A stretch of DNA of 64,000 nucleotides from Catellatospora sp. TT07R-123 (GTDB taxonomy: Bacteria > Actinomycetota > Actinomycetes > Mycobacteriales > Micromonosporaceae): assembly GCF_018327705.1 (NCBI RefSeq), contig NZ_BNEM01000002.1, positions 310,001-374,000 on the forward strand, given 5' to 3'. Each line of letters starts with the position of its first letter. Position 1 is the stretch's first letter. Positions 10,414-18,797 of the stretch are shown piece by piece. The notes beneath the pieces were generated by a model, which did not search any database, was not told the origin of the DNA, and saw nothing but the letters and a program-made list of their open reading frames with translations. The position numbers and the translations under genes were made by a program.

Positions 10414-11823
10414 ATGTCCACCGTCGTCACCGCCGCACCGGCCATACCCGATGAGGCTTCCGCCGGCCAGCCCCGCAGCACGCTGCAGACCGGTCTGGGT
10501 CCGCTGCTGCGGCGCCTGCACTTCTATGCCGGAATCCTCGTCGCCCCGTTTCTGCTCGCGCTGGCCCTCACCGGCCTGGCATACGCGTTCAGCCCGCAGG
10601 TCGACGAGATCGCCTACCACGACCAGCTGCACGTCGACGCCGTCGGCAGCACCACCGTCCGGCTGTCGCAGCAGGTCGCCGCCGCCCAGGCCGCGGTCCC
10701 GGGCGGCACCCTCGTCGCCGTGCACCCCGCCGCGGCCGCCGACGCCACCACGAAGGTCGAGTTCGCGCTGCCGGAGCTGGGCGGCAAGCAGCGGACGGCC
10801 TACGTCGACCCGTACACGGGTCAGGTGCGCGGCATCCTGACCACCTGGTTCGGGTCCACGCCGGCCACGACGTGGCTGGACCAGATGCACTCCAACCTCA
10901 ACCTCGGCGAAACCGGGCGCGTCTACTCAGAACTGGCCGCCTCGTGGCTATGGGTCCTGGTCCTGGGCGGGCTGATCCTGTGGTGGCGACACCACCACGC
11001 CCGCCGCACCGCCCGCCGCCTGCTGCTACCCGACACCACCGCCAGGGCGGGCGTACGCCGCACCCGCTCCTGGCACGCCACCACCGGCCTCTGGGCGGCC
11101 GTCATGCTGCTGTTCCTGTCCGCGACCGGCCTGACCTGGTCCCAGTACGCCGGAGCCAACTTCGGCTGGCTGCGCAGCGCTCTCAACTCCGACGCCGTCG
11201 CCCTGAACCTCAGCCTCGACCGTGCCGCCCCGCCCTCGGACGAGCACAGCCACCACGGCGGCGCCGCCGCAGGAGGCGCCGCGGACTTCGACGCCATCGC
11301 CGCCTCGGCCGCCTCGGCGGGACTGACCGGGCCGCTGACGATCACCTCGGCCGAGCAGGGCCAGGCCTGGACTGTCGGGCAGGTCGACAACACCTGGCCC
11401 GTCCACCGCGACAGGATCGCGGTCCACCCGCTGACCGGGCAGATCGTGGACACCGTCACCTGGGATCAGCAGCCGCTGCTGTCGAAGCTGACCACCTTCG
11501 GCGTCCAGGCCCATATGGGCGTCCTGTTCGGCCTGCTCAACCAGCTTGTTCTCGCCGCCGTGGCCCTCGGGTTGATCGCGGTCATCGGGTGGGGATACCG
11601 CATGTGGTGGCGCCGCCGCCCGACCCGCGCGCGCTGGAAGCTCGGCGCGCCACCGTCGCGCGGCACCTGGCGTTCGCCGCACCCGGCCGTGCTCGCCGCT
11701 GCCGCGGCGGTCGGGTTCGCCATACCGCTGCTGGGTCTGAGCCTGGTGGCGGTCCTGCTCATCGACCTGGCTGCCGGTGCCGTGGCCCGGTTGCGTCCTG
11801 CGGCCGCCGATATCGGCGGCTGA
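10414..11823 (+). CDS. PepSY-associated TM helix protein
   Basis: This 469-residue membrane protein of the PepSY_TM family has an N-terminal helix LRRLHFYAGILVAPFLLALALTG, a large extracytoplasmic PepSY domain (GGKQRTAYVDPYTGQV), and a second helix pair (WLWVLVLGGLILWWR). A second periplasmic PepSY stretch and three C-terminal helices follow. A His-rich run (DEHSHHGGAA) near residue 275 could bind metal. Relatives serve in iron or copper reduction and uptake. It lies 175 bases after ycnI on the same strand with its own ribosome-binding site (CCAGGAG), so the pair probably acts together in copper handling. Confidence 0.8.
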   Translation: MSTVVTAAPAIPDEASAGQPRSTLQTGLGPLLRRLHFYAGILVAPFLLALALTGLAYAFSPQVDEIAYHDQLHVDAVGSTTVRLSQQVAAAQAAVPGGTLVAVHPAAAADATTKVEFALPELGGKQRTAYVDPYTGQVRGILTTWFGSTPATTWLDQMHSNLNLGETGRVYSELAASWLWVLVLGGLILWWRHHHARRTARRLLLPDTTARAGVRRTRSWHATTGLWAAVMLLFLSATGLTWSQYAGANFGWLRSALNSDAVALNLSLDRAAPPSDEHSHHGGAAAGGAADFDAIAASAASAGLTGPLTITSAEQGQAWTVGQVDNTWPVHRDRIAVHPLTGQIVDTVTWDQQPLLSKLTTFGVQAHMGVLFGLLNQLVLAAVALGLIAVIGWGYRMWWRRRPTRARWKLGAPPSRGTWRSPHPAVLAAAAAVGFAIPLLGLSLVAVLLIDLAAGAVARLRPAAADIGG

Positions 11824-11848
11824 GCAGGTGTCGCAGTAGCGGGCCACG

Positions 11849-11905
11849 GTCCGCATGCGGCTCAGCCGCCGGGTCGACCCGGTCGAGGGGCTCCCGCATG
11901 CGGAC
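11849..11905. terminator. Convergent terminator hairpin
   Basis: GTCCGCATGCGG (11849-11860) and CCGCATGCGGAC (11894-11905) are perfect 12-bp complements enclosing a second small palindrome (CGGGTCGACCCG). The hairpin lies between the convergent PepSY and MFS genes and could stop transcription from both sides. Confidence 0.65.
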
Positions 11906-11921
11906 ACTCCCGGGACCTGAG

Positions 11922-13202
11922 TCAGCGGGCCGGGCTGTCGTCCTGCTCGGTCCGCGCCGGATCCCGGTCGAGCTCGATCCGGCGAAGCGACGGCACCTGG
12001 GCCGCCAGCAGCATCGCCGCGGCCGCGATCCCGGCGCCGGTGACGGCGATCGGCGCCGTCCCGAACGCCGCCGCCAGCGCCGGCGCGGACAACTGCCCGA
12101 GCGGGGAGGACGCCGAGGACCAGAACTCGTCATGGGCGCCGACCCGGGAGAGCAGGCGCTCGGGGATGTGGGTGTTGTTGACCGTCTCCCAGACGACGGT
12201 GAAGAACTCGGCGACCACCCCGCCCAGCAGCGACGCTCCGAACAGCCAGCCGAGGTCCGCCCCGGCGCCGAGCAGGATGAGCGGCAGGGTCGCCAGCGCC
12301 ATCGAGGACAGGGCGGGGACCATCGGCCGCCGCATCAGCGGCAGCTTCATCAGGACCGCGCTGGCCGCCAGGGCACCGATGCCGCGGGCGCTCAGCACCA
12401 GGCCCCAGCCCTCGGCACCGATCGTGTCGTGGGCGATCACGGGGCCGAGGATCTGCCAGAAGCCCATGTTGGTGGCGTTGAAGACGGCGAAGGCCAGTGT
12501 CACCGCCCAGATCCACGGCTGGGACCTGAAGTACGTCCAGCCCTCCCGCATGTCCCGCAGCATCGTCGGGCCGTCCTCGGCGCGTGGCGGCAGGTCGGGC
12601 AGCGACATCCGCCCGAAGCAGGCTGCTGCCAGCAGGAACGAGGCCGCGTCGGCGGCGATCGCCCAGCCGCCCCCGACGGAGGTGGTCAGCAGACCGGCGG
12701 CGGTCGGGCCGGCGATCCGGGCGGTGTTGCCCGCGGCGGCCAGCAGTGAACTCGCCTGCTGGAGGCCGTGCCCGACGGCGAGGTTCGAGAGGATGCCGCG
12801 CAGGGCGGGCCTGGTTATCCCCTGGAAGACGCCGTTGCAGGCGGACAGTGGGAGCAGCAGCGCCGGGTGCTGGTGGGTGAGCAGCAGGACCGCGACGCCG
12901 ACCTGGGTGACGCCCGCGCCGAGGCTGGTCAGCCGCAGCACGGTGTCGCGGCGGTAGCGGTCGGCGATGCCGCCGCCGAAGAGCATCATCGCGACCATCG
13001 GGACCACTGCGGCGGCCGTGACCGCCGACAGCCAGGCCGCGCTGCCGGTGATCTCCAGGACCCCGAACGCCAGGGCGACCGGCGACATGAAACTGCCGGC
13101 CATGGAGATCGAGCGACCGGCGAAGAACCACCGGAAGGCGGCCGAGCGCAGCGGCCGAGCGAACGCGGAGCCGGTCTCCTCGGCTGTTTCTGCTTCGGAC
13201 AC
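11922..13202 (-). CDS. MFS transporter (EntS/MFS_3 type)
   Basis: This 426-residue major facilitator has about 11-12 hydrophobic segments. The N-terminus FRWFFAGRSISMAGSFMSPVAL and the GGIADRYRRDTVL loop (motif A after helix 2) place it with the enterobactin-exporter-like MFS_3 group. That group exports small molecules or siderophores by proton antiport. No biosynthetic genes lie next to it. ATG 13202 is about 60 bases upstream of the reductase gene end, so the two minus-strand genes may be co-transcribed. Confidence 0.85.
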   Translation of the reverse strand: MSEAETAEETGSAFARPLRSAAFRWFFAGRSISMAGSFMSPVALAFGVLEITGSAAWLSAVTAAAVVPMVAMMLFGGGIADRYRRDTVLRLTSLGAGVTQVGVAVLLLTHQHPALLLPLSACNGVFQGITRPALRGILSNLAVGHGLQQASSLLAAAGNTARIAGPTAAGLLTTSVGGGWAIAADAASFLLAAACFGRMSLPDLPPRAEDGPTMLRDMREGWTYFRSQPWIWAVTLAFAVFNATNMGFWQILGPVIAHDTIGAEGWGLVLSARGIGALAASAVLMKLPLMRRPMVPALSSMALATLPLILLGAGADLGWLFGASLLGGVVAEFFTVVWETVNNTHIPERLLSRVGAHDEFWSSASSPLGQLSAPALAAAFGTAPIAVTGAGIAAAAMLLAAQVPSLRRIELDRDPARTEQDDSPAR

Positions 13203-13263
13203 GGGAAGCCAGCGTGCCAGCGTGCCTTGGCTGGATCAAACGGTTTCCGGCAGCGGTGAGGCG

Positions 13264-13806
13264 CTACCCTCTCGGCTCGTATCGCATCGCCACCGCACCC
13301 GAGCCGAGCTCCGACCGGCTCACCAGCTTCAGGTCGACGTGCTTCGACAGCCCCGCGAACAGCGTCGGCCCGTGGCCCGCGAGCCGGGGATGCACCACGA
13401 GCTCGTACTCATCGATCAGTCCCAGCTCCGCCAACGCCAGTGGGAGCTGGACGCCGCCCACGAGCAGTCCGTGGCCCGGCTCCCGTTTGAGCTGCTGAAC
13501 GACCCCGGCCAGGTCCCCGCGCACGAGTTCGGCGTTCCAGTCGACCTGGTCCAGGGTGCTCGACACGACATACTTCTTCGCCGCGTCGATCGAGTGGGCG
13601 AAGGGCTCCACCTGCTCAGGGTCCGCTCCCGCCGGCGGGCGCCACGCCGCCTCCATCATCTCGTAGGTCACCCGGCCGAAGAGGAGGGCATCGGCCTGGT
13701 CGATGTTCCGGAGGTGGTGGCGGTGCAGGTCTTCGTCCGCCGGGATCGCGCGATGATCGCAGCACCCGTCCAGGGTGATGTTGATGGAGTACCGAAGGGG
13801 ACGCAT
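13264..13806 (-). CDS. Dihydrofolate reductase / RibD C-terminal family protein
   Basis: This 180-residue single-domain oxidoreductase of the bacterial RibD_C/DHFR superfamily would use NADPH. It starts MRPLRYSINITLDGCCDHR and has DALLFGRVTYEMMEAAW and KYVVSSTLDQVDWN. GLLVGGVQLPLALAELGLIDEYEL and VVHPRLAGHGPTLFAGL follow, all hallmarks of the stand-alone YyaP/YwjB-like group. The substrate of this group is generally unknown. It is complete and stands upstream of the MFS gene. Confidence 0.85.
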   Translation of the reverse strand: MRPLRYSINITLDGCCDHRAIPADEDLHRHHLRNIDQADALLFGRVTYEMMEAAWRPPAGADPEQVEPFAHSIDAAKKYVVSSTLDQVDWNAELVRGDLAGVVQQLKREPGHGLLVGGVQLPLALAELGLIDEYELVVHPRLAGHGPTLFAGLSKHVDLKLVSRSELGSGAVAMRYEPRG

Positions 13807-13925
13807 CCTGCAAGAGTACCGGCGATGGGGTACACCGGACGATACGCATCAAATCAGCCATGGGCAGGCACGGCGGGGTCGGCCGGGTTTCGCGGGTCGG
13901 CCGACCCCGGCGCGGAGGTGCAGGA

Positions 13926-14351
13926 TCAGCAGAGGACCGGCCAGCCGCCCAGTTCGCAGGTCGCCGGGATGAAGGCGTCGGAGTAGGTGTAGGTCGTCTG
14001 ACCGGCCAGGCTCAGGCCGACCGTCGCCGACAGGACTCGATCGCCCTGCACGGACGGGATGTACTTGGTGCAGTACGAGTCGGCGCTGCCGCAGCCGTAG
14101 GAGCTGCTCGCGCTCGCTCCGCTCACTCCCCAGGTGAAGCTGGTGCCCGGTGCGGCGCCGCTGACCTGGAACGTCACGACGTAGGTGAACGCGGCGGTGC
14201 CGGTGCCACAGGAGCTGGTGTAGCCGCTGGGGCCCGGCTGGACGTGGCAGGCGGCGCTCCCGGCGACGGCGTATGCCGGCGAGGTCACCGCCAGGGTCGC
14301 GGCGACGGCGGTAAGCAGGGCAATGGTCAGGGCTGCGAGTCGTGCGTACAT
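13926..14351 (-). CDS. Small secreted cysteine-containing protein
   Basis: This 141-residue protein has a clear Sec signal peptide (MYARLAALTIALLTAVAATLAV ending in PAYAVA). The mature part of about 110 residues has six cysteines, likely three disulfides (CHVQ, SCGTG, GCGS, YCTK, CELGG and a C-terminal Cys). It has strand-rich Ser/Thr/Gly sequence and ends at the last cysteine. I do not recognise a family; it resembles small extracellular beta-sandwich proteins of actinomycetes. It stands alone. Confidence 0.7.
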   Translation of the reverse strand: MYARLAALTIALLTAVAATLAVTSPAYAVAGSAACHVQPGPSGYTSSCGTGTAAFTYVVTFQVSGAAPGTSFTWGVSGASASSSYGCGSADSYCTKYIPSVQGDRVLSATVGLSLAGQTTYTYSDAFIPATCELGGWPVLC

Positions 14352-14578
14352 GAGCGGCTCCGGGGGTGAGGATGCCTGTCAAGACGAGCGGGCGCTCTTC
14401 GAAGTCAATCGAAGAACATCTATTATTACACACGTCGGCCTGCGCACGCAGGGCCTGCTGCGCCACATCGGCATCAGCGACGTCCACGTTGCACAGGTCG
14501 CCGGTCGACGACGCCGTCACATGGCGGCCCTGACGGCACTGCAGCCCGTATCGGCGTGCCGGTCGGCGGTCTACGCTA

Positions 14579-16168
14579 GTGGCCGTGGATGGCGACACTT
14601 CGGCCGGTGACCGCCAGACACCGTCCGGCGGCCCGATGCAGGCGCAACTGCTGACCGTCGGCCGGTCGATGCGACCCGTGGTGCGGGAGCTGCTGTCGGG
14701 GCTTCCGGCCAGTTGCACCTGGCTGCTGCCGGTCCTCGACGACGGGGACGAGGTGGCGGACTTCGAGATCGCCGCGATCGGCGCGCAGGCGGACGACGTC
14801 GCCGGACGCGGCGGCGAGCAGCGGCTCGGCCACCGTATCGGCGCCCTGTATCCCGGGATGGTCAGCGGCCCGCTGTGGGACCTCTACCACCAGGTGTACG
14901 CCGACGGCCTGCCTCGGCAGCTACCGGACTTCCAGTACCACGCCGACGGTGACGGGGTCGTCGCCACGTCGCTGTTCGATGTGGCCGTGCACCGCGTGTG
15001 CGGCGGGCTGATGGTGTGGTGGCGGCGGCTGGACGAGCAGGAGCGCCGCCGGGAGCAGACGGAGCTGCTCGGCAATCTCGGCTGGGGCGAGACGGATCTG
15101 CTCACCGGCCGGATCAGCTGGTCGCCAGGCATGTACCGGATCTTCGAACGCGACCCGGCGCTGGGCCCGATGAGCACCGCGGAGCAGGCCGCGTACATCG
15201 TCGCCGAGGACCAGCCGCTGCGGGAGACCGCGTGGCAGATGCTCGACAGCGGTCTGGTCTCGGACCTGACTATCCGCGTCCGGGTCGGCGGCAGGGTCAA
15301 GCACCTGCGGCTGCTCGCCGACACCGCACGCGACGCCGCCGGCAAGCCTGTGAAGCTCTACGGCGTGGTGCAGGACGTCACCGCGCGCGAGACGTCACGC
15401 ACCGACGTCGAGAGACTCCAGGAGGAGCTGCGGATACGTGAGCTGACCATGGTCGCCGAGCAGCGGCTCGCCGGGCAGTTGCAGCAGATCATCCAGCCGC
15501 TGCCCGACGGCCCCTTCACCCTCGCCGACCTCGACCTGTGGGTCCAGTACCTGCCCGCCGAGGACAAGGCTCGCGTCGGGGGCGACTGGTACCACGCCCT
15601 GCCCCTGCCCGACGGACGGGTCATCCTGGCGATCGGCGACGTCGTCGGCCACGGGCTGGCTGCCGCCACGGCCATGGCTCACCTGCGCTACGCCCTGGTC
15701 GGCTGGACCGCCGTCGAGGACTGCGAACCTGGACGGCTGCTGTCCCATCTCAACCAGCTCTGCCTGCGGCTCGGCACCACCGGCACCGCCGTGATCGCCG
15801 TCTACCAGCCGGCTGACCGCACGCTGCGCTGGGCGCGGGCGGGCCACCCGGTGCCGCTGCGTCATCACGCAGGCCGCACCCGGCCGTTGGCCCGGGTCGA
15901 CGGACTGCTCCTCGGGGCCTCGGCCACGGCCGACTATCCGGAGACCATGTGCCGGCTCCACCCCGGTGACCTGCTTCTGTTCTATACCGACGGTCTGGTC
16001 GAACGCCGTGGGCGCGACACCGCCGACACCGTGCGCGAGGTCGCCCGCACGATGACCGCCGCCGCAGCTCACCCCGACGGCAGGCCACTGACGCATCTGG
16101 AGACCCTGCTGGGCGCGGCCAGCCCCTTCGACGACACCTGCCTGCTGAGCATCCAGGTGCGGCTTTGA
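14579..16168 (+). CDS. PAS domain-containing SpoIIE (RsbU-type) protein phosphatase
   Basis: This 529-residue signalling protein would dephosphorylate a STAS anti-anti-sigma factor. Residues 1-150 are a GAF-like sensor and about 165-290 a PAS fold (WGETDLLTGRISWSPGMYRIF). A coiled-coil linker (VERLQEELRIRELTMVAEQRL) leads into the PP2C/SpoIIE domain. That domain has metal-binding residues in GGDWYHALPLPDGR and AIGDVVGHGLAAATAM and in the C-terminal FDDTCLL, all intact. It is convergent with the RsbW- and STAS-like genes 12 bases away, giving a complete partner-switching module. A scrambled copy of its catalytic region lies near 27.7 kb. Confidence 0.9.
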   Translation: MAVDGDTSAGDRQTPSGGPMQAQLLTVGRSMRPVVRELLSGLPASCTWLLPVLDDGDEVADFEIAAIGAQADDVAGRGGEQRLGHRIGALYPGMVSGPLWDLYHQVYADGLPRQLPDFQYHADGDGVVATSLFDVAVHRVCGGLMVWWRRLDEQERRREQTELLGNLGWGETDLLTGRISWSPGMYRIFERDPALGPMSTAEQAAYIVAEDQPLRETAWQMLDSGLVSDLTIRVRVGGRVKHLRLLADTARDAAGKPVKLYGVVQDVTARETSRTDVERLQEELRIRELTMVAEQRLAGQLQQIIQPLPDGPFTLADLDLWVQYLPAEDKARVGGDWYHALPLPDGRVILAIGDVVGHGLAAATAMAHLRYALVGWTAVEDCEPGRLLSHLNQLCLRLGTTGTAVIAVYQPADRTLRWARAGHPVPLRHHAGRTRPLARVDGLLLGASATADYPETMCRLHPGDLLLFYTDGLVERRGRDTADTVREVARTMTAAAAHPDGRPLTHLETLLGAASPFDDTCLLSIQVRL

Positions 16169-16180
16169 CCGTCAGCCGCG

Positions 16181-16579
16181 TCAGCGGCTCATCCGCACGC
16201 GGACCACGGTTCCGCCTGCCGCGAACGACACCTCGTCGCACACCTGCGCCACGATCGCCAGACCACGTCCGCGCGGCGCTTCCGCAACCGGCATCACCGG
16301 CGCCCCTGTCCGCCGGGCGCCACGTGGTTGCCGGTCCTCGACCTCGCAGACCACCGCGCCTGTATCGGTCCACACCCGCACCACGCCTGTGCCGCCCGTG
16401 TGTTCGAGCGTGTTCGCCATCAGCTCGTTGACGGCCAGCGCCAGCAACTCAGCCCGCCTCATCGTCAACCCTGCCGCGGCAGCCTGATCCCGCACGAATT
16501 CACGGACCCGGGCCAGGTCGCCGGGCGCGGCGAAGACCGTTTCGCCGGTCGTGGAGCGGACGTCGTCAGCGGGGCCCAT
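16181..16579 (-). CDS. Anti-sigma regulatory factor, RsbW-like HATPase
   Basis: This 132-residue GHKL ATPase of the RsbW/SpoIIAB class would phosphorylate the adjacent STAS protein and sequester a sigma factor. The N-box is ELLALAVNELMANTLEHT. The G1 box is weak (VCEVEDRQPRG) and G2 is APRGRGLAIVAQVCDEV, followed by the strand AAGGTVVRVRM. It starts 6 bases after the STAS gene, clearly one operon. No sigma factor gene is in the window. Confidence 0.85.
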   Translation of the reverse strand: MGPADDVRSTTGETVFAAPGDLARVREFVRDQAAAAGLTMRRAELLALAVNELMANTLEHTGGTGVVRVWTDTGAVVCEVEDRQPRGARRTGAPVMPVAEAPRGRGLAIVAQVCDEVSFAAGGTVVRVRMSR

Positions 16580-16585
16580 CGCCGA

Positions 16586-16909
16586 TCACCGCGCGTCCTG
16601 CGACGGCGGGGCCAGGAGCGCGCCGACCCCGGTCAGCTCCAGCACCGTCGCGACCATGCCGACGGCGTTCGTCACGTACAGCACCGCCCGGCGCGACTGG
16701 GCGGCGTGATAGGCCATGACCAGGACGTGGAGTCCGCTGGAGTCCACGAACCGGAGCGCACCGAGATCCACCTCCGTCCGCGGTGACGATGCCGTCGCCG
16801 CCGTGAGCGCGACGGCCAGCTCGTCGCTGACACTCATGTCGCATTCACCGCCGACCCGCACGACCAGGTGGTCCGCGATCTCGACGGTCGACACCGTCAA
16901 CACTCCCAT
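16586..16909 (-). CDS. STAS domain anti-anti-sigma factor
   Basis: This 107-residue STAS protein (SpoIIAA/RsbV class) has beta strands DHLVVRVGGECDMSVSDEL and VDLGALRFVDSSGLHVLVMAY. The DSSG serine is the expected phosphorylation site of the RsbW-like kinase and target of the SpoIIE phosphatase. In the unphosphorylated state it binds the kinase and frees the sigma factor. It is first in the two-gene operon with the RsbW-like gene. Confidence 0.88.
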   Translation of the reverse strand: MGVLTVSTVEIADHLVVRVGGECDMSVSDELAVALTAATASSPRTEVDLGALRFVDSSGLHVLVMAYHAAQSRRAVLYVTNAVGMVATVLELTGVGALLAPPSQDAR

Positions 16910-17062
16910 ACCGCAACAGCACCCATCTGGCGACGATCGACGGACCGGTCGCCATCATCTCACCGTACTCGCTGCGCTTGGCGAGATGTCCCCTCTCAGG
17001 GCTGGTTTTCACCTTCACCTGAACGCGCCGCGGGCGGACACCGTACCGGGCGGAGCACCCGC

Positions 17063-17599
17063 TCAGTCGATCAGCCGGTCGAGCAGTTCGAAGGTGTCGT
17101 ACTGCTGGTTGTAGTCGCCGAAGTGCCCGTCGTCGCGGATGATCTGCGTGCCGCCGAGACGGTCGAACATGGCCCGGCCCTGCGCGGCGTCACAGCCGTA
17201 CGGATCCTGGGTGGAGTTGATGAAGTAGATGTCGCGGACGTGGGATCTGATCGCCTCCCAGTCGTAGGAGGCCTGGAGCACCGGCTCGTCCGAGGCGTTG
17301 GGCTGGGTCGAGTAGCCCGCCACGAGTATCGCCTGCGCCACTGTCACGTCGAGGCTCTCCAGCAGGGCCAGGAGGAACGCGGCGCCGCCGGAATGCCCTA
17401 CGAGCACCGTGCGCTCATCGAAGTGGTGGTCGGCCAGCACCTTCGGCAGTAGGGTCGCGACCGGCTCGGAGTTCATGCCCGGGTAGTGCGGGATCTCGAC
17501 GGAGTACCCCCGCTGGGCGAGGCGCTCGCCCAGCCACGGAAACCACAGGATCTCGGGATTTCCTCCCGTTCCGTGGAAGATGATCGCGTTTGGCTGCAT
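17063..17599 (-). CDS. RBBP9/YdeN family alpha/beta hydrolase
   Basis: This 178-residue small serine hydrolase begins MQPNAIIFHGTGGNPEILWF, with the HGTGG oxyanion region. It has VLVGHSGGAAFLLALLE (GHSGG nucleophile elbow), the acidic residue in INSTQDPYG and the catalytic His in DDGHFGDYNQQYDTF. The length fits the RBBP9 group, whose natural substrates are poorly known. It is monocistronic; the HTH/Clp-N promoter lies 80 bases upstream and points the other way. Confidence 0.85.
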   Translation of the reverse strand: MQPNAIIFHGTGGNPEILWFPWLGERLAQRGYSVEIPHYPGMNSEPVATLLPKVLADHHFDERTVLVGHSGGAAFLLALLESLDVTVAQAILVAGYSTQPNASDEPVLQASYDWEAIRSHVRDIYFINSTQDPYGCDAAQGRAMFDRLGGTQIIRDDGHFGDYNQQYDTFELLDRLID

Positions 17600-17677
17600 G
17601 CCGAGGGACGATACCGCCCGCCTGGGTCAGCTCCGTCGACCACCTGCCACGTGACGAAGCGCTGAATCGCGCCACCG

Positions 17678-17727
17678 CTCGTCAGCATTTGTTGACGAGC
17701 GCGCTGACGTCAGCATATGCTGACGTC
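17678..17727 (+). promoter_or_regulatory. Two tandem palindromic operators before HTH/Clp-N genes
   Basis: Site 1 (17678-17699) is an imperfect 22-bp palindrome, CTCGTCAGCAT with TTGTTGACGAG. Site 2 (17706-17727) is a perfect 22-bp palindrome centred on GTCAGCATATGCTGAC and ending directly before the GTG start. Their centres are 28 bp apart and both share GTCAGCAT. A dimeric repressor binding here would block the promoter and the start codon. The HTH protein encoded next is the obvious candidate. Confidence 0.8.
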
Positions 17728-17946
17728 GTGCCAGCACTCGCCGACCTTGAGTCGGCCGCATACGGAAGCGATCCTGACGTCGCGCTTCGGGCGGTCGCCC
17801 GACTTCGCCGCCTCATCGAACAACTTGAGGCTGAACAGGTTGCGGCAGCCCGACGAGCTGGCTGGTCCTGGCAGGACATCGCCGTACGGTTGGGCGTCAC
17901 CAAGCAGACCGTGCACCGAAAGTACCGCCGCGAGGAGGAGGTCTGA
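17728..17946 (+). CDS. Small helix-turn-helix protein
   Basis: This 72-residue protein has an N-terminal helix that may dimerise (DVALRAVARLRRLIEQLEAEQ) and a C-terminal HTH (AARRAGWSWQDIAVRLGVTKQTVHRKYRRE). Such proteins are regularly paired with Clp N-terminal-domain proteins in actinomycetes. The GTG at 17728 is chosen because upstream codons fall in the palindromic operators and a natural start right after them fits autoregulation. Its stop overlaps the start of the Clp-N gene (TGATG), so the two are co-translated. Confidence 0.8.
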   Translation: MPALADLESAAYGSDPDVALRAVARLRRLIEQLEAEQVAAARRAGWSWQDIAVRLGVTKQTVHRKYRREEEV

Positions 17947-18653
17947 TGTTCCGAGGCGATCACCCGGATCTACGCCGTACGGTCAACGGGGCCATGGCCG
18001 CAGCCAGCCGCCTCGGCCATCCACGCACCGGCAGCGAGCACCTTCTACTGGCCCTCACCACCTTGGGCAGCACCGTCAGCGCCGTCCTGGCTCGGCACGG
18101 CGCCACCGAAGCGGCCATCGCAGGAGCGGTGCACCAGGCCGCGCCGTTGGGTGCCGGGGCGGCAGCCGACCGCGACGCCCTGGCACCGCTGGGCATCGAC
18201 CTGACCCAGATCCTGTCCCGCCTCAGTCCGACGGCCCTGGATCGGGCTCCTGCCCGGGAGCCGTTGCTGCCGCTCGGAGCTGCCAAAGCGCGACGGCGAT
18301 GCGCACGCATGAACCCGCGGCTCGGGCTTGATGCGCAGGCGGCTTACGAGGCATCCCTCCGGCTGGCGCTGGCCCGCCGAGAGCGCGGGCACCGAGCCGA
18401 ACACCTCGCGCTGTGCCTGGTCGCGCTCGATCCCGGCGCCTCGTGGGTGCTGCGCACCATAGGCGTGGATACCTCAGCACTGCTTATGGACCTGGCGAAC
18501 ACCTTCCCGCCGCCAAAGCGCAATGTGCTGCTTCGCATCGAACGCCGCATCGGGCTACGGCCGCGGCGCGACAACCTCATCGCGCGCTATCAGCGCACCA
18601 CCGGACGCGCGGTCACCTCCGGCGCGTCGAGCGCCCCTCTGATCGTCACCTGA
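17946..18653 (+). CDS. Protein with two Clp N-terminal repeat domains, no ATPase
   Basis: This 235-residue protein has Clp-N motifs at residues 25-60 (HPRTGSEHLLLALTTLGS) and 145-180 (RRERGHRAEHLALCLVALD). These are the two substrate- or adaptor-binding repeats found at the N-terminus of ClpA/ClpC. No Walker motif or AAA module follows, so it is a free-standing Clp-N module, perhaps an adaptor or decoy for ClpC. It is fused translationally to the HTH gene and controlled by the twin operator. Confidence 0.8.
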   Translation: MFRGDHPDLRRTVNGAMAAASRLGHPRTGSEHLLLALTTLGSTVSAVLARHGATEAAIAGAVHQAAPLGAGAAADRDALAPLGIDLTQILSRLSPTALDRAPAREPLLPLGAAKARRRCARMNPRLGLDAQAAYEASLRLALARRERGHRAEHLALCLVALDPGASWVLRTIGVDTSALLMDLANTFPPPKRNVLLRIERRIGLRPRRDNLIARYQRTTGRAVTSGASSAPLIVT

Positions 18654-18797
18654 CATTCCGGTATGCCGGTAACCGCTCGTGGGCAGATCCGGACAACGGC
18701 AAACGGTCGGTGACGCTCTCAGCGAGCAATCAGCCCGCAGATCGAGGCCACTCGTACACAGCTGTCGGCGGTGAGGAGCGGGCGGGAGCCAGCCGGG

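Noticed and set aside
16181-16909. Presence of a sigma factor gene with the partner-switching module
   Set aside because: No sigma-70-type ORF is found in the window; the target sigma factor must lie elsewhere.
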